64,000 nucleotides of DNA, taken from the NCBI RefSeq assembly GCF_030272615.1, contig NC_081408.1:204065113-204129112 (forward strand), given 5' to 3'. The translations under genes were made by a program, and so were the position numbers. This DNA is from Cryptomeria japonica. Lineage: Eukaryota; Streptophyta; Pinopsida; Cupressales; Cupressaceae. Shown in pieces: positions 24,025-35,401 of this stretch (position 1 is the stretch's first letter; each line of letters begins with the position of its first letter). The notes under the pieces were generated by a model. The model worked only from the letters and a program-made list of their open reading frames with translations. It had not been told where the DNA came from and searched no databases.

Positions 24025-24716
24025 TTTTGGCATGCCTAATATGGAATCACAAAGATTATACCACATTGCACAAACGCACCTACACAACACAGACACACTC
24101 ACATTCGACATAGATGCCTTTTCATTCATAGACACGCCTAGCACAAACACAAACGCGTCTGGCACCAACATAGACGTGCCTCAACATTTTTGGTCCTTGT
24201 TTGATATATTATAAAAGGCATTTATTGCACTACCTAGCATGCATTAATGACAACATTTATTGCGACAAAGTACAAGGAGGTTCTGACGGTACTTGCCAGC
24301 TCTCCTGCATCTATTGGCCTCTAAAATCGGCGAACGTGATTGAATCTGTGCACCAATGCCATCGCTGCTGACTGTTGTTGCTCTATTCTTTCTATATACT
24401 CTAATCTCTTGGATGTGTGGATGACAATGAGGATGTTTTCCCTCGTAGTCTATCTTATAGACTACCCTAGCCCTAGCCCTAGCCCTTGTTTCCCGAGTCA
24501 GTCTTCATTATCCCGTGACTCTGTCACTCTAACCTATCCGGTCAGTCCATTCTCACCTTTCTTTCTTATCGAGAGATTGTCTGCGATCTTTCTAGATATT
24601 TTCATCCAATCTCTTGAGGGGGCATATCATTCCCATCTTGGGGCAACTTTGTATCAGTTCATCTTATCTTCTTTGAAACAACGCAACAAACTGCATTGTC
24701 TTAAAGAGGGGCAAAA
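24025..24716 (+). other. Internal domain 2 of element J
   Basis: It is the same length as domain 1 and closely similar. It begins TTTTGGCATGCCTAATATGG and ends TTAAAGAGGGGCAAAA. The (CCCTAG)n run is repeated at about 24465-24487. Confidence 0.85.
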
Positions 24717-25502
24717 TGTAGACACCTAAAATTGTCATGTATAATTAAATAAATATTTTATTTATTTAATTATTTTAACCTAATTCTTCTATTAATTAAA
24801 TAAATCTTTATTTATTTAATTAATTCATTTATCCTCTTCTAGCCTTATTTCTCATTTAAATAAATACATTTATTTATTTAAATTCCCCTTTTCCTAAATT
24901 AAATAAATATTCTTATTTATTTAATTGATCCCACTTCTTCTATTAATTAAATAAATCTTTATTTATTTAATTAATTCATTAACCTTTTCTACTCATGACG
25001 CATGCCATTCATCTCTTAATTCCTACACTACCTTCCCTTTCATTATTATTTTATTTCCTCTACCTACCCTCTAATCATAGCTGACCATTTATCTTTTACA
25101 CCTCTCAATCTTATCCCTCCATTTCATATAGTGTCTTCTATATAAGGAGATTCTTTCTTCATTATCAACCTTAACTAACTGACTGATCAATTGACTACAC
25201 TACGCTTTTGAACTTTCATATGTGATCCTACTTGCAACCACATTTCCGTTATTTGTTGAGCTCTTGTGCATATATAAAATCTGAGAGCAAATATATCAAG
25301 CAAGATCAGTGGAGATAGGAAGAATGGAGATCCAAAACGTATTGGACATGTGATGGTATAATCTTTGTGATTTCATTTGATTTGCATTGTCTTAGGTAAT
25401 CTTCATATGTTATGGTGGATCTTTGTTGTTGTTAGGCTAGGATTTTGTGGTTGAATTCATTTAGCCTTTCAATATTGTTGTTATCCATTTTCACCATATA
25501 CA
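24717..25502 (+). repeat. LTR 3 of element J
   Basis: A 786-bp LTR ending CCATATACA, directly followed by the GAAAT duplication. It is closer to LTR 2 than to LTR 1 at the 5' end (TGTAGACACCTAAAATTGTC in both). Confidence 0.92.
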
Positions 25503-25507
25503 GAAAT

Positions 25508-25760
25508 AATTTCCTATTTCCAATCGAGAACCAAGTTCGACTGCAACAAACCTGCTAGATGTTCGTTCTATGCCTTCACTCACCAACACTCTAAGAAACA
25601 CAATACATAATCTTCTATGTCTCTCCTCATGCCTACCCCATGTTATAGCTTGCACAAATATGCGTGCATCTTCTTGACACCTGGATGTGCTGAGTAAGGT
25701 GCATGATGGGCCTCTGATAAGATCAATTCTCAATTCTTTTATATCATCTAACTGTGGAAC
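25508..25760 (-). pseudogene. Gypsy integrase N-terminal zinc-binding part of E
   Basis: Minus-strand text in mixed frames shows the plant gypsy HHCC-type region: HHAPYSAHPG, KKMHAYLCKL and a following Cys-rich piece, with several stops and frame changes. It leads directly to the J insertion and would continue at 21754. In an intact element this region binds zinc and helps the integrase multimerise. Confidence 0.65.
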
Positions 25761-25862
25761 ATATATGCATCCTAAATGTCAGAGAAGACCATCGAACTCC
25801 AAAGAATAACCTGCATATCTGCCATCCAAAGCTCTCCCTTATGCTATCTCTGCTCTGACCTG

Positions 25863-27250
25863 CTAATACCATATGTCTGAAGGAAGGGCACTAAGTATCG
25901 TGCTCCTCAAATCCATAGTAAGATTCATAACTACAATCTCATGTCTCCTACGACTCAAGGAATCTTCTACCACATTCTCCTTACCTTGAATGTATCTCAC
26001 CTCAAAATCATACTCACAGAAAACCTCCATCCAATGTTTCTGCCTAGAATTCAAGTTCGGTTGCGTAAAAACATACTGTAAACCATGATGATGACAATGT
26101 AGCTCAAACTGAAGCCCAAGAAGGAAATGTCTCCAATGAGCCAAATCATGAACCACAACTGCTAACTCTAAATCATGAGTGGGTTAATTTAACTCATGAT
26201 CTTTGAGCGTCTACAACTCATAAGCTTTCACTCTATCATCCTACATAATAACTTATCCAAGACCCTCCAAGGATGCATATGTGCATACCAAAAAATCATG
26301 CAAAGGATCTCGCACTACTAGAATAGGTGCACTCATCAAATGCTCCTTGAGGATCCAAAAATCCATTTCACATTGATCTGAGCACACAAACTTATTCCCT
26401 TTCCTCTGAAGAAAAGTGATAGGGTGAGCAATCCTTGAGAAATCCTAAACAAATGTGTGATAATATCCGATAAGACCCATGAAGTTACGAGCCTCTCCCA
26501 CATTAGTGGGTCCTGGAAAATCCAAAATAGTCTGGATCTTAGACAGATTCACTATGATACCCTCTTCTGATATAACATGGCCAAGATATCTCACCTCTAT
26601 CTAAAAGAACTTCCACTTTACCACATACAACTAATTATCCCATAGGAACTACAAAACTTGCCTCATGTGCTCTTCATGCTCCTCCACTGATCTTGAGAAA
26701 ACATATATCATCTGAAATTTAAGCACAAATCTCCATTCATCAAGCTCATAAAAACTGATGGAGCATTAGTGAGACCAAAAGGTACCACTATGAACTCATA
26801 GTGTCCATATCTAGTGCGAAATGTTGTGCAATGAATATCTGCCTTGTGAATCCTCAACTGGTAATACCCAAACTCAATATCTATCTTGGATAAAACCTTT
26901 GCGTCCTTAATATGATCAAATAAATCATTAATCCTTGGCAAGGAGTATTAGTTATTCACTCTCACCTTATTAAGCTGTCTGTAATAAATTCATATGTGAA
27001 GAGAACCGTTCTTCTTCTTCACAAATAGCACTGGTGCACCCCATGTAGAGACACTGAGGTGAATAAATCCCTTCACCAATAAATCGTCCAACTACAATCT
27101 CAACTCACTCATCTCTTACATAGTCATCCAATACGGAGCCTTAGATATAGGATTTTCTCCTGGAACCAGATCTATTCGAAAGCCGATGTTGTGCTTCTAT
27201 GACATACATGGGATCTCAATAGGGAAAACATATAAAAACTCCTAAAGAAT
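25863..27250 (-). pseudogene. Gypsy reverse transcriptase and RNase H of E
   Basis: RT text on the minus strand at 26708-26941: [40 protein letters not shown] and [16 protein letters not shown]. The catalytic FIDD region that should follow is damaged by a deletion and frame change near 26700-26715, where only an out-of-frame Asp-Asp remains. The RT tail follows near 26400-26680 (EEHEEHMRQVL, RYLGHVIS, NFMGLIGYYHTF). RNase H text runs to 25863 (HDLAHWRHFLLGL, RYIQGKENVVEDSLSRR). The order is that of Ty3/gypsy. Stops and missing residues make it non-functional. Confidence 0.88.
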
Positions 27251-27319
27251 GGGATGTTTTTGAAAGAGATCATCATGATTTCCTTCTTCATCCAAATCAT
27301 TCACTCTCACTGCAAACAA

Positions 27320-27577
27320 CTAACAACCTTGATGCGTACACCACTTCAACTGCATAGCAAAAATCATGTAAAGAGATATAAGTTGTTGCACGCCCACTAT
27401 CTCCACACTCTTCCCATTATCATCTAAACAATACACCCTCTTGCCATGATATTCAATACTAGCATAATGAGACTCAAGCCAATCTAAGCCTAGCACAACA
27501 CTATAGGAACCCAAAGAGAGAATATGAAGATATATTGAGGTGGTACAAACTCCCAAATCCAACATAAAACCATACAT
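27320..27577 (-). pseudogene. Gypsy aspartic protease C-terminal part of E
   Basis: An 85-codon minus-strand frame has the plant gypsy protease tail LGSYSVVLGLDWLESHYA (family usual: LGxYDxIxGMDWL) followed by a linker toward RT. The catalytic DTG part would lie to the right, where element F interrupts E at about 27598. Confidence 0.7.
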
Positions 27578-27597
27578 AATGGAATGTGATAATATGA

Positions 27598-27923
27598 TGA
27601 AACTATAAAGATCTGGTCAACTTCTAAGAGGGTGGGGGGGGTGAATCAATAGATAGAAAACTAACTAAACTTTCACCAAACTTAATTCCAACTTAGAAAC
27701 AACTCACAAAACTAAGCAATTTAGACACTTTAACAAAACTGCAACACCACTGTCAAACCTTACCAGTTGAGCAAATACTTCAGTGATATAATGCAACAGA
27801 TTTGAAACTTAAGTACTATTAAACCAAAACCTTAAACCACTTCACTAATACTAGTAATAACATGTTTTAGATCATTTTTGATCATTTAAATATATCTATG
27901 CAGATTTACTAGTCATTCATCTC
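27598..27923 (-). repeat. 3' LTR of element F, first part (cut by A)
   Basis: The left end is at or near TGAAACTATAAAG (27598). A polyG run after AGAGGGT (about 27628-27641) matches the TGATTCAC-polyC-TCT motif of the other copia LTRs, read on the minus strand. The LTR is broken at 27923 by element A and resumes at 41167. The exact left end is uncertain because F's other end is outside the window. Confidence 0.65.
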
Positions 27924-28706
27924 TGTTGGCATATGCACACTCCAATGAGACATTGTAGGTGATTGAAGGTTTTGTCATTGATGGCAACCTTACAATCCTA
28001 TGGCACCGGCAAGGCATTACACCAGCATCAGTAGAACACACTCTACATCGGCACTCAGAACACCGACACTGGCACAGAGAAAGGAAGCATACCGACACAG
28101 AGGCCGACAGGATTTTTGATATATTACATTTTGTTTATTATAAAAACCTTGTAAGCCGACTTGATATCATTGTAAAATGACATATATATAAGAAGTCATT
28201 GTAGGAAATTTTTGTAAGTGAAAGGAGAAAAGGATCAGGCAAACCTATTATGCGAAATATAGGTTAAGGGGTATATGTAAAGAATAGAGTAGAAACCGGT
28301 ACTAAATCTGGCATTGAAGATGCTATTGTAAAGTAGTACAAGTTATTGGATTTGTATAATCCACATTGTAAGTCAGTGAGACTTCCCATTTGAGCAATGA
28401 GCTCTAGGCACTTGGCCTTCCTGCATGTGTAGGCCCCTATTGTAAGTAATATTCTCTTATTGGCTAGTAAGTGAATATTATGGGTCACAAATCCCACCGA
28501 GGTTTTTCCCACACCAGGTTTCCTAATTAAATCCTTGTGTCATGGTGTGATTTTCATGTGGATGTTTTTAATTCTATTTATTTCATTATTTCTTGCATAC
28601 TGGTACACTGTTATAATATGTTCTGCATGTTTTAAGTTGAGAAATTCTAATTACCCGTTAGATACTGATTCACCCCCCCCTCTCAGTATCTGTGAGTTTC
28701 CTAACA
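27924..28706 (+). repeat. 5' LTR of element A
   Basis: A 783-bp LTR from TGTTGGCATATGCACAC to TTTCCTAACA. It contains TATATATAAGAAG near 28180-28195, a possible TATA region, and the TGATTCAC-polyC-TCTCAG motif near its end (28665-28686). Confidence 0.92.
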
Positions 28707-28707
28707 A

Positions 28708-28726
28708 TTGGTATTATAGCCTGGTC
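28708..28726 (+). promoter_or_regulatory. Primer-binding site of element A
   Basis: TTGGTATTATAGCCTGG, one base after the LTR, is a slightly mutated form of TTGGTATCAGAGCC, the initiator-methionine-tRNA site also used by B and C. Confidence 0.8.
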
Positions 28727-28777
28727 CTCTATTTTCATAAGCCTAATAGCTTGAGGAAGATCTTGACACCGGTAAAG

Positions 28778-29774
28778 ATGGAAAATCTGATGAAGCAACT
28801 TGAAGCAGCTCTGTCAGACTATGATACAGAAAAATTGAAAAATATCAAACTAGAAGATGATCTAAAAGTAGCTAAGGATGTCATTCAGGCACTTCAAGAG
28901 AATCTTACTATTGCAAGAAATAAGAGAAGAGAACATTGTGAAAAGATGCAAAATGCGAATGATGAAAAGGAATCACTTAATGATATGTTAAGTAAGCTGA
29001 AACTAGAGAACATAACTACAAAGAATGAGATGTAGGATATGACTATGAGATTTTGTAAAGAGATTGAAGATAGGAAGAAGAATGAAGAGGAATTGACCAG
29101 AAGACTAAGTGATGCAGCAAATGAGAACACAAGACTTAGCTATGAAAATGATCTATTGAAGACAGATCTGATGAACACTCAGAATGACTCCAATGAACTG
29201 ATGAGACAGAAAGAAGTCTTAGAAAGAGAACTAGAAACTTCAAATCAACATAAAGAAAAATTCAAGAAAAGCTCAAAGGAACTTCTGGAATTGGCTTTGA
29301 AGTTGGTGAAAGCTCCGGTACTACAAACACATAGGATCACAACAAATCGGTAAGGCAACCTAATGTTTATAAATTCAATGGAAAATGCTTTAACTGTAAT
29401 AAGTATGGTCATAGAGAAAATGAATGTAGATCTGGAAATTATCAAAATATCAACAAACCCATCGGTCAATGTTATAAATGCAGCAAAGTTGGTCACAATT
29501 TTGAGAATTGTAGAATGAATGTGAGATGTTATGTTTGTGGAAGATTTGGACATTTATCTAATCAATGCAAAACACAAAATGACATAGGTTATCGGAAAGC
29601 TATTCAGAAGAATAATGTAACTTGTTATGCATGTAACAAGATTGGGCATATTGCAAAATTCTGTAGAAGTAAAGGATCACTGGAAAACAACAAAAGTTCT
29701 AGCTTGAAAGGTAAAGAAAAAGTTGAAGAGGTTAAGCAAGAATTCTCAAAACAATGGATTAGAAAAGTTGATCT
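28778..29774 (+). pseudogene. Gag-like coiled-coil zinc-knuckle protein of A, N-terminal part
   Basis: From ATG 28778 the text is almost wholly charged heptad-like helix (28778-29340), with one stop at 29033-29035. After a frame change near 29340-29380 come four zinc knuckles: CFNCNKYGHRENEC, CYKCSKVGHNFENC, CYVCGRFGHLSNQC and CYACNKIGHIAKFC. The UBN2/DUF4219-type capsid region that begins copia Gag (LDGTNYxxW) is absent. The layout instead matches the later half of Gag in G and I, where a coiled coil precedes further knuckles. Knuckles suggest RNA binding, perhaps RNA capture into another element's particles. Element B interrupts the frame at GATCT (29770-29774); the C-terminus is at 36459-36584. 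Confidence 0.85.
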
Positions 29775-30819
29775 TGTTGGTATTTTGGTATGGTTTTGTC
29801 ATTGATGTCAACACCTACTTTGGAGATCCAACAACATTCACCAGAAAGTAGTAAACTGTGCAATAGTTACCAGTATATGGTTAATCGGCAGGATATAATG
29901 CTCACCGGTACCTGCAATGACATGGAAGACACTTGGTAATGTCGAAGACATCATGTGGACACTTTATTTTGAAGTAATAATCATTGGTATATTCTTATTT
30001 GCATATTTTCTTTTACCGACAAATAGGTCTAGGTTATCTAGGGTTACACCGGTAGGTTTATCTTTTCCAGATCAGCATGGCATGCTATGGAGATGATTTA
30101 TTATTGTCATAAATGCATTAAGCTAACATGTTCAATCAGTTATTGCATCGGATATTGTATTGTTTGTAAAATGTTTTTATTGTAATATCTTGTAGAGCCG
30201 ACCTACTAAAATTGGTCTTAGGGTATGATATAAATGTAAGATCTTATTTGTAAGATCAAGTGTGGAATGCGAAAAAGATTTAAGGAAGGGTATATGCGAG
30301 ATCAAGTAGGGATATACATGAAGACATCATTTGAAGGTGAAGTTAGGTTTTTGTAGAAGCATATCAGCATTACATCGGTACTGAATCCAGCATATGAAGA
30401 TGCTATTTTGTGTAGTACATTCTCATTGGATTTAACCATCCAACTGTAGTCAGTGTGACTCCCATTTGTGATTGAGCAGTGAGCTCTAGGCTGTTGGCCT
30501 TTCTGCATGTGCAGACCCCTCTTTATACACTTACTATCTGCAGTAGTATCATCTGATTGTGGGTAAGGTTTCCCACCATGGTTTTTCCCCTTACAAGGTT
30601 TCCACATACAAATATTGGTGTCATGTATTGTGGATGACTTTGTGCTTATGTTTGATGCATTAATTCTTACCAGTACAACAATTTTCTGTTAACATTGTTT
30701 ACCGGCATACTTAACTGATTTACCAGTATTAAGCATTAAGTTGGTTAATAAGTTTTGGTTTGAATTTATTTGACAACTGATTCACCCCCCCCCCCTCTCA
30801 GTTTTCTCTGGGACCTACA
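29775..30819 (+). repeat. 5' LTR of element B
   Basis: A 1045-bp LTR from TGTTGGTATTTTGG to GGGACCTACA. It has CCGGT words (for example 29903, 30048) and a 13-base C run in the TGATTCAC-polyC-TCTCAG motif (30777-30801). Confidence 0.93.
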
Positions 30820-30820
30820 A

Positions 30821-30837
30821 TTGGTATCAGAGCCTAG
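30821..30837 (+). promoter_or_regulatory. Primer-binding site of element B
   Basis: TTGGTATCAGAGCCTAG lies one base after the LTR and is identical to C's site. Confidence 0.9.
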
Positions 30838-30876
30838 TCCTCTTTTTGTAGAAGTTTAACAACTTGAGGAGATCTA

Positions 30877-33800
30877 ATGTCTACTAATTATTTGAGAAAG
30901 GATAGTCCTAAACTTGATGGAACCAACTATGGGATATGGAAAATTAGAATGGAGACACATCTAAATTGCATTGGTAAAGACATCTAGGAAGTTACTAAGA
31001 ATGGTTATACTGCTGCTGTAGCTAGTTAGATTGCTCCCATTACTTTAGCTAAAGATGAAGAAAATGACTGCAAACCAAGAGAAGCACTCTTGAGCGCATT
31101 GTCAGATCAACAAATCATGGGATTATCAGATAGATCCACTGCAAAAGCTACCTAGGATCATTTGGAAACACTGAATGAAGGTGATTCCATAGTCAAAATT
31201 GTAAAACTTGAAAGCTTCCGAGTCAGGTATGAACATCTGAAAATGGAAGAAGATGAAAGGGTTTTTGCTTTTATGGAAAGAGTAAATGAAATTGTTTTGG
31301 GTATCAAATGTTGTGGAGGAACCTTGAGTGAAGATGAGATTGTTTCAAAAATATTAAGAGGTTTACCACCAGCATATAAAATGAAGGTTACTGCTATAAA
31401 TGAGTTGAGAACAATGCCTAATACATCAGTGACTAGGGATACACTGATTGGAAAACTTTCAGGTTTTGAAATTGAGGAATTTGGTCATGTTGCTACTATA
31501 AAAACTGATTTGGCCTTCAAAGCATCAACATCATCTGGTCCATCCTTTGACAAATCAGACTGGAGAGCCTTTTATGCAAGAGAACTTGAAGAAACTAGGA
31601 AGGAGAATGAAGAGCTTGAAGAACTTGAAGCACTATTTGCAAGAAAAATGCCAAAAGGTCCAATTCGAAGTAAGTATGAAGGTAAAGCACCCTTTAAATG
31701 TTTCAACTGCAATAAGATTGGTCATATGGCTTCAAGATGCCCTGATAGACATGCTAGACTAAGAGAAGAAGCTAGAGGGACATACAAACCTAATCCTGAA
31801 TATCAGAGATACAGATTTAAGAAAAACAAAGATAAATCTTGTTACATTGTTGATGAAGGTGTGACTGATGATTCTGATGAGGATCCAGCAGACAATGGAT
31901 GGGTCTTTGTTGCTATAAAAAAAGATCAACCGGTACCTATTGCTCAACTGGTAGAACAAGCCCTAGCAGCTAAAGTTGAATCAAAGGATGAATGGATTAT
32001 TGACTCAGGATGCTCACATCACATGACTGGAGACAAAGGTAAATTCTTGAACTTTCAAGAATACAATGGAGGTTTAGTAAGATTTGGAGATGACAAAGCC
32101 TGTTCAATCAAAGGTAAGGGTTCAATATCTCTTGATGGTAAACATAACACTGACAATGTCTACTATGTTGAAGGATTAAAACATAATGTTTTAAGTGTTG
32201 GCCAATTAGTTGAGAAAGGTTTTCAGTTACAATTTAAAAATGGAAAATGCAAAATCATGAATAGAACTGCTTTGGAAATTGCAACCGGTAATCAAACTAG
32301 AGGTAATATCTTTCATTTGAATAACAGTGAAAAGGAATGCTTAATTGCACATATAGATGAAAGTTGGCTATGGCATAAAAGACTATGTCATGTAAATTTT
32401 GATTGCATGGTAAATATTAGTACTTCTAAGGTAGTTAGAGATCTACCTAAAATTGTGAAACTTCATAATACAATTTGCAAGGAATGTCAATTTGGAAAAC
32501 AGGTTAGAGCTAGTTTCAAAAGTATTCCAGAAAAATCCAATAATGCCCTTGATTCAATTCACACTGATTTATGTGGTCCAGCTAGAACTAAAAGCTTACA
32601 AGGTGATAGATATTTCATGCTAATTATTGATGATTATTCTAGAATGTGTTGGTTTACTTTTCTCAGAGAAAAATCAGAAGCACTTGGGAAGTTCAAGCTA
32701 TTCAAAGCAATGGTTGAAAATGAAACTGGTAAGAAAATTAAATGTTTAAGATCAGATCAAGGAGGAGAATTCACATCTAAAGATTTTAATACATTCTATG
32801 AAGTAAATGGAATCAAAAGACAGTTATCAGCACCTCGGACACCACAAAAGAATGGAGTTGTTGAAAGGAAAAATAGAACTATTTTGGATGCAGCAAGAAG
32901 TATGTTATCAGAAGCAAATCTACAACATGTGTACTAGAGAGAGGCAGTAAACACTGCTGTCTATACATTCAACAAAGTTCACATCAAAGGTGAAACTGGT
33001 AAGACCCCTCATGAACTATGGTTTGTTAATACTCCTACTCTTAAGTATTTCAGAATCTTTGGAAGTAAATGTTATATTAGAAGAGATGAGTATATTGGCA
33101 ACTTTGATCCTAGAAGTGATGAAGGAATATTTCTTGGTTATTCATCTAAGAGTAAAGCATATAGATGTTCTAATAAAAGATTACAGAAAATTGTTGAGAG
33201 TACAAATGTAAAGATTGATGAACAATTCAAAGGAAATTCAAGGTATATAGACTCTGAACCGGTAACAAAAATTATGACAAATGAACCTACAATAAATCCA
33301 CCGGTACAGAATGATGATCCAGTTACTTCGGTATCATCAGAGGATTCCATAGTAATTGAAGAACAACAACAAACTAAGACACCCCGGTACGTAAGACTGA
33401 ATCATTCTGAAGATCAGATAATTGGAAGCAAATTTAAAGGAGTCATGACAAGAGGAAGATTGGCAAATGAAGAGGTATGTCTTATTTCTCAAATTGAACC
33501 ATTATCTATCAATGAGGCATGTGAAGATAAATTTTGGATTAAAGCTATGGAAGAAGAATTAGGATAAATTGAGAAAAATAATACTTGGACATTAGTTCCT
33601 CGGCCTGAAAAATAAAAATGTAATTGGAACCAAATGGGTATTTAGAAACAAACTCAATGAAGATGGTAAGGTTGTTAGAAATAAAGCAAGACTAGTGTGT
33701 AAGGGATATTGTTAGAAAGAAGGAGTTGATTACAATGAAACCTTTGCACTGGTAACCAGAATTGAGGCAGTTAGATTATTCTTGGCCTTTGCAGCTCACA

Positions 33801-35001
33801 AGGATTACAAAGTTTATCAAATGGATATTAAATGTGCATTCTTGAATGGAGATCTTGAAGAGGAAGTCTATATTGAACAACCTAATGGATTTTCCTTGAC
33901 AGATGACAATGATATGGTTTGTAGATTAAGAAAAGCTCTGTATGGATTAAAACAAGCTCCAAGAGCTTGGTATGCAAGATTGGATAAGTATCTTTTAAAG
34001 ATTGGTTTTATTAAAGGAAATGCAAATAGCAATTTATATTACAAAGTAACTAATGATGACATCTTGATTATGGAAGTATTTGTTGATGATATAATCTTTG
34101 GAGGAGAAGATGGAATATGCAAAGAATTTTCTCTTGAAATGCAGCATGAATTTGAAATGTCTATGATCAGAGAAATAAAATTCTTTTTAGGATTGCAGAT
34201 TTTACAGACTGATAAAGGCATATTTTTGAGTCAATCTAAGTACTTGAAAGAACTACTTAAGAAATTTGGGATGGAAAACTCTAAACCGGTAAGCACACCT
34301 ATGACTACAAATGAAAAATTATCTCAAAGGGACGAATCTACACCTGTCAATCCAACTAGATACAAATCTATGATAGGAGGTTTACTGTATTTGACACAAA
34401 CTAGACCTGATATTATGAATGTAGTATGTATAGTTTCTAGATTTCAGAGTAATCCTAGGGAAAATCATGAATCAGCACAACAAATCTTGGATTATGGTAT
34501 CCTAAAGATGAAAATTTTGATCTATATGCATACATAGATGCAAATTGGGCAGGAGATGTGGATGATAGAAAAAGCACCACTCGAGGAGCACTCTTTCTTG
34601 GAAAGAAATTAGTTTCTTGGTTAAGTAAGAAACAGAGTTGTACATCTTTATCAATAGCAGAATCAGAATATGTTGTAGCAGCAACAAACTGTACACAGGT
34701 ACTTTGGCTTAAGCAAATGTTGAAAGACATAAAGGTAAAATGCAAGGAACCTATTACTATATATTGTGATAACACTACAGCAATTGATATATCTAAGAAT
34801 CCAGTATTACATTCTAAAACAAAACATGTTTCTATCAAACTGAATTTTCTAAGGGAAAAAGTTGAAGAAAAGGAGATAAAATTGGTTTATGTGAATACTA
34901 AAGAACAGCTTGCAGATATTTTCACAAAACCTTTGCCTAAGGAAACTTTTGAGTATCTCAGAGATCAGCTCGGAGTCTTACCTCCACCGGTAGAGACTTA
35001 G
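30877..35001 (+). pseudogene. Degenerate copia Gag-Pol polyprotein of element B
   Basis: The start ATG 30877 is homologous to C's. Early stops (near 30985, 31027 and 31153) replace Trp or Gln codons, so the longest open part is 31162-32937. Domains: gag UBN2, intact zinc knuckle CFNCNKIGHMASRC, protease DSGCSHHM, gag-pre-integrase WLWHKRLCHVNF, integrase (HTDLCGP, LRSDQGGE, VVERKNR). After a stop at 32935 the frame stays open to 33567, shifts near 33612, carries RT (33782-34500: [20 protein letters not shown]), shifts again near 34490, and ends with RNase H (34558-35001: ESEY, CDNTTA, final stop 35001). Unlike C it keeps most of the RT-RNase H connection. Not functional. Confidence 0.9.
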
Positions 35002-35401
35002 ACAGTTGATTATTGTCATCAACCGACATAATTAAATGGACAAATCTTTTATTCTGGTATTTGATGAGGAAGCTATTTCTCAGGGGGAGTAGTTGGTATA
35101 TTGACTTGGTTGGTATTTTGTATGAACTTGACTTTTTGTGACTTTGGCATTTGATGTCAAAGGGGGAGAGATATATGGAAAAACATTGGGGGGAGATATA
35201 TGGAGAGATATATGGAAAAAACATTAGGGAGAGATGTATGGAAAAATGCATTATCTTTTTGAGGAGAGATTGGTATGAGAGATTGGTATAATACTCCCAG
35301 GGGGAGAAATGGAGATTGTTGGTTTTTGTACTTGGCATTTTTGTTTTGGCACTTTGATGGTTTTTCCATCTTGTGTTGCCATCAATGCCAAAGGGGGAGA
35401 T
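35002..35401 (+). promoter_or_regulatory. 3' untranslated region of B with repeated polypurine tracts
   Basis: At least five purine tracts lie near 35083 (CAGGGGGAG), 35160 (AAGGGGGAGAG), 35188 (GGGGGGAGAT), 35298 (CAGGGGGAGAAATGG) and 35390 (AAAGGGGGAGAT). The last abuts the LTR. The 35298 tract is followed by GGAGATTGTTGG, a near copy of the tract/LTR junction. Between 35167 and 35250 the unit AGATATATGGAAAAACATT is repeated imperfectly. Confidence 0.75.

Larger units (their letters stand above)
21760..25502 (+). mobile_element. Element J: small non-coding LTR element with three LTRs
   Basis: The structure is LTR (21760-22546), interior (22547-23238), LTR (23239-24024), interior (24025-24716), LTR (24717-25502), flanked by a perfect duplication GAAAT at 21755-21759 and 25503-25507. 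LTRs are 786-787 bp, starting TGTAGACAC and ending ATATACA; both interiors are 692 bp. No retroviral protein motif occurs, so it depends on another element's enzymes (TRIM/LARD-like). One duplication around the whole unit shows it is a single locus that gained an LTR-interior unit, by unequal recombination between LTRs or by integration of a tandem copy. It cuts E's integrase. Confidence 0.92.
15585..27597 (-). mobile_element. Element E: Ty3/gypsy chromovirus, 3' part
   Basis: A minus-strand gypsy element seen from its candidate 3' LTR (15585-20681) through a chromodomain-like tail, integrase, RNase H and RT to protease, in the gypsy order PR-RT-RH-IN-chromodomain. It is cut by solo LTR K, by the three-LTR element J inside the integrase, and by copia element F within or just beyond the protease (near 27598). 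Its gag and 5' LTR would therefore lie beyond the right end of the window. All domains carry stops and frameshifts. As host of all the others, it is the oldest insertion in this nest. Confidence 0.85.

Noticed and set aside
22856-24729. Open frames in the two interiors of J (22856-23077 and 24340-24729)
   Set aside because: Not equally open in both copies and without known motifs. The second runs into LTR 3. Treated as non-coding.
21760-25502. A CRISPR-like or tandem satellite reading of the regularly repeated J units
   Set aside because: Units are LTR and interior of a retroelement with primer site, purine tracts and one duplication.
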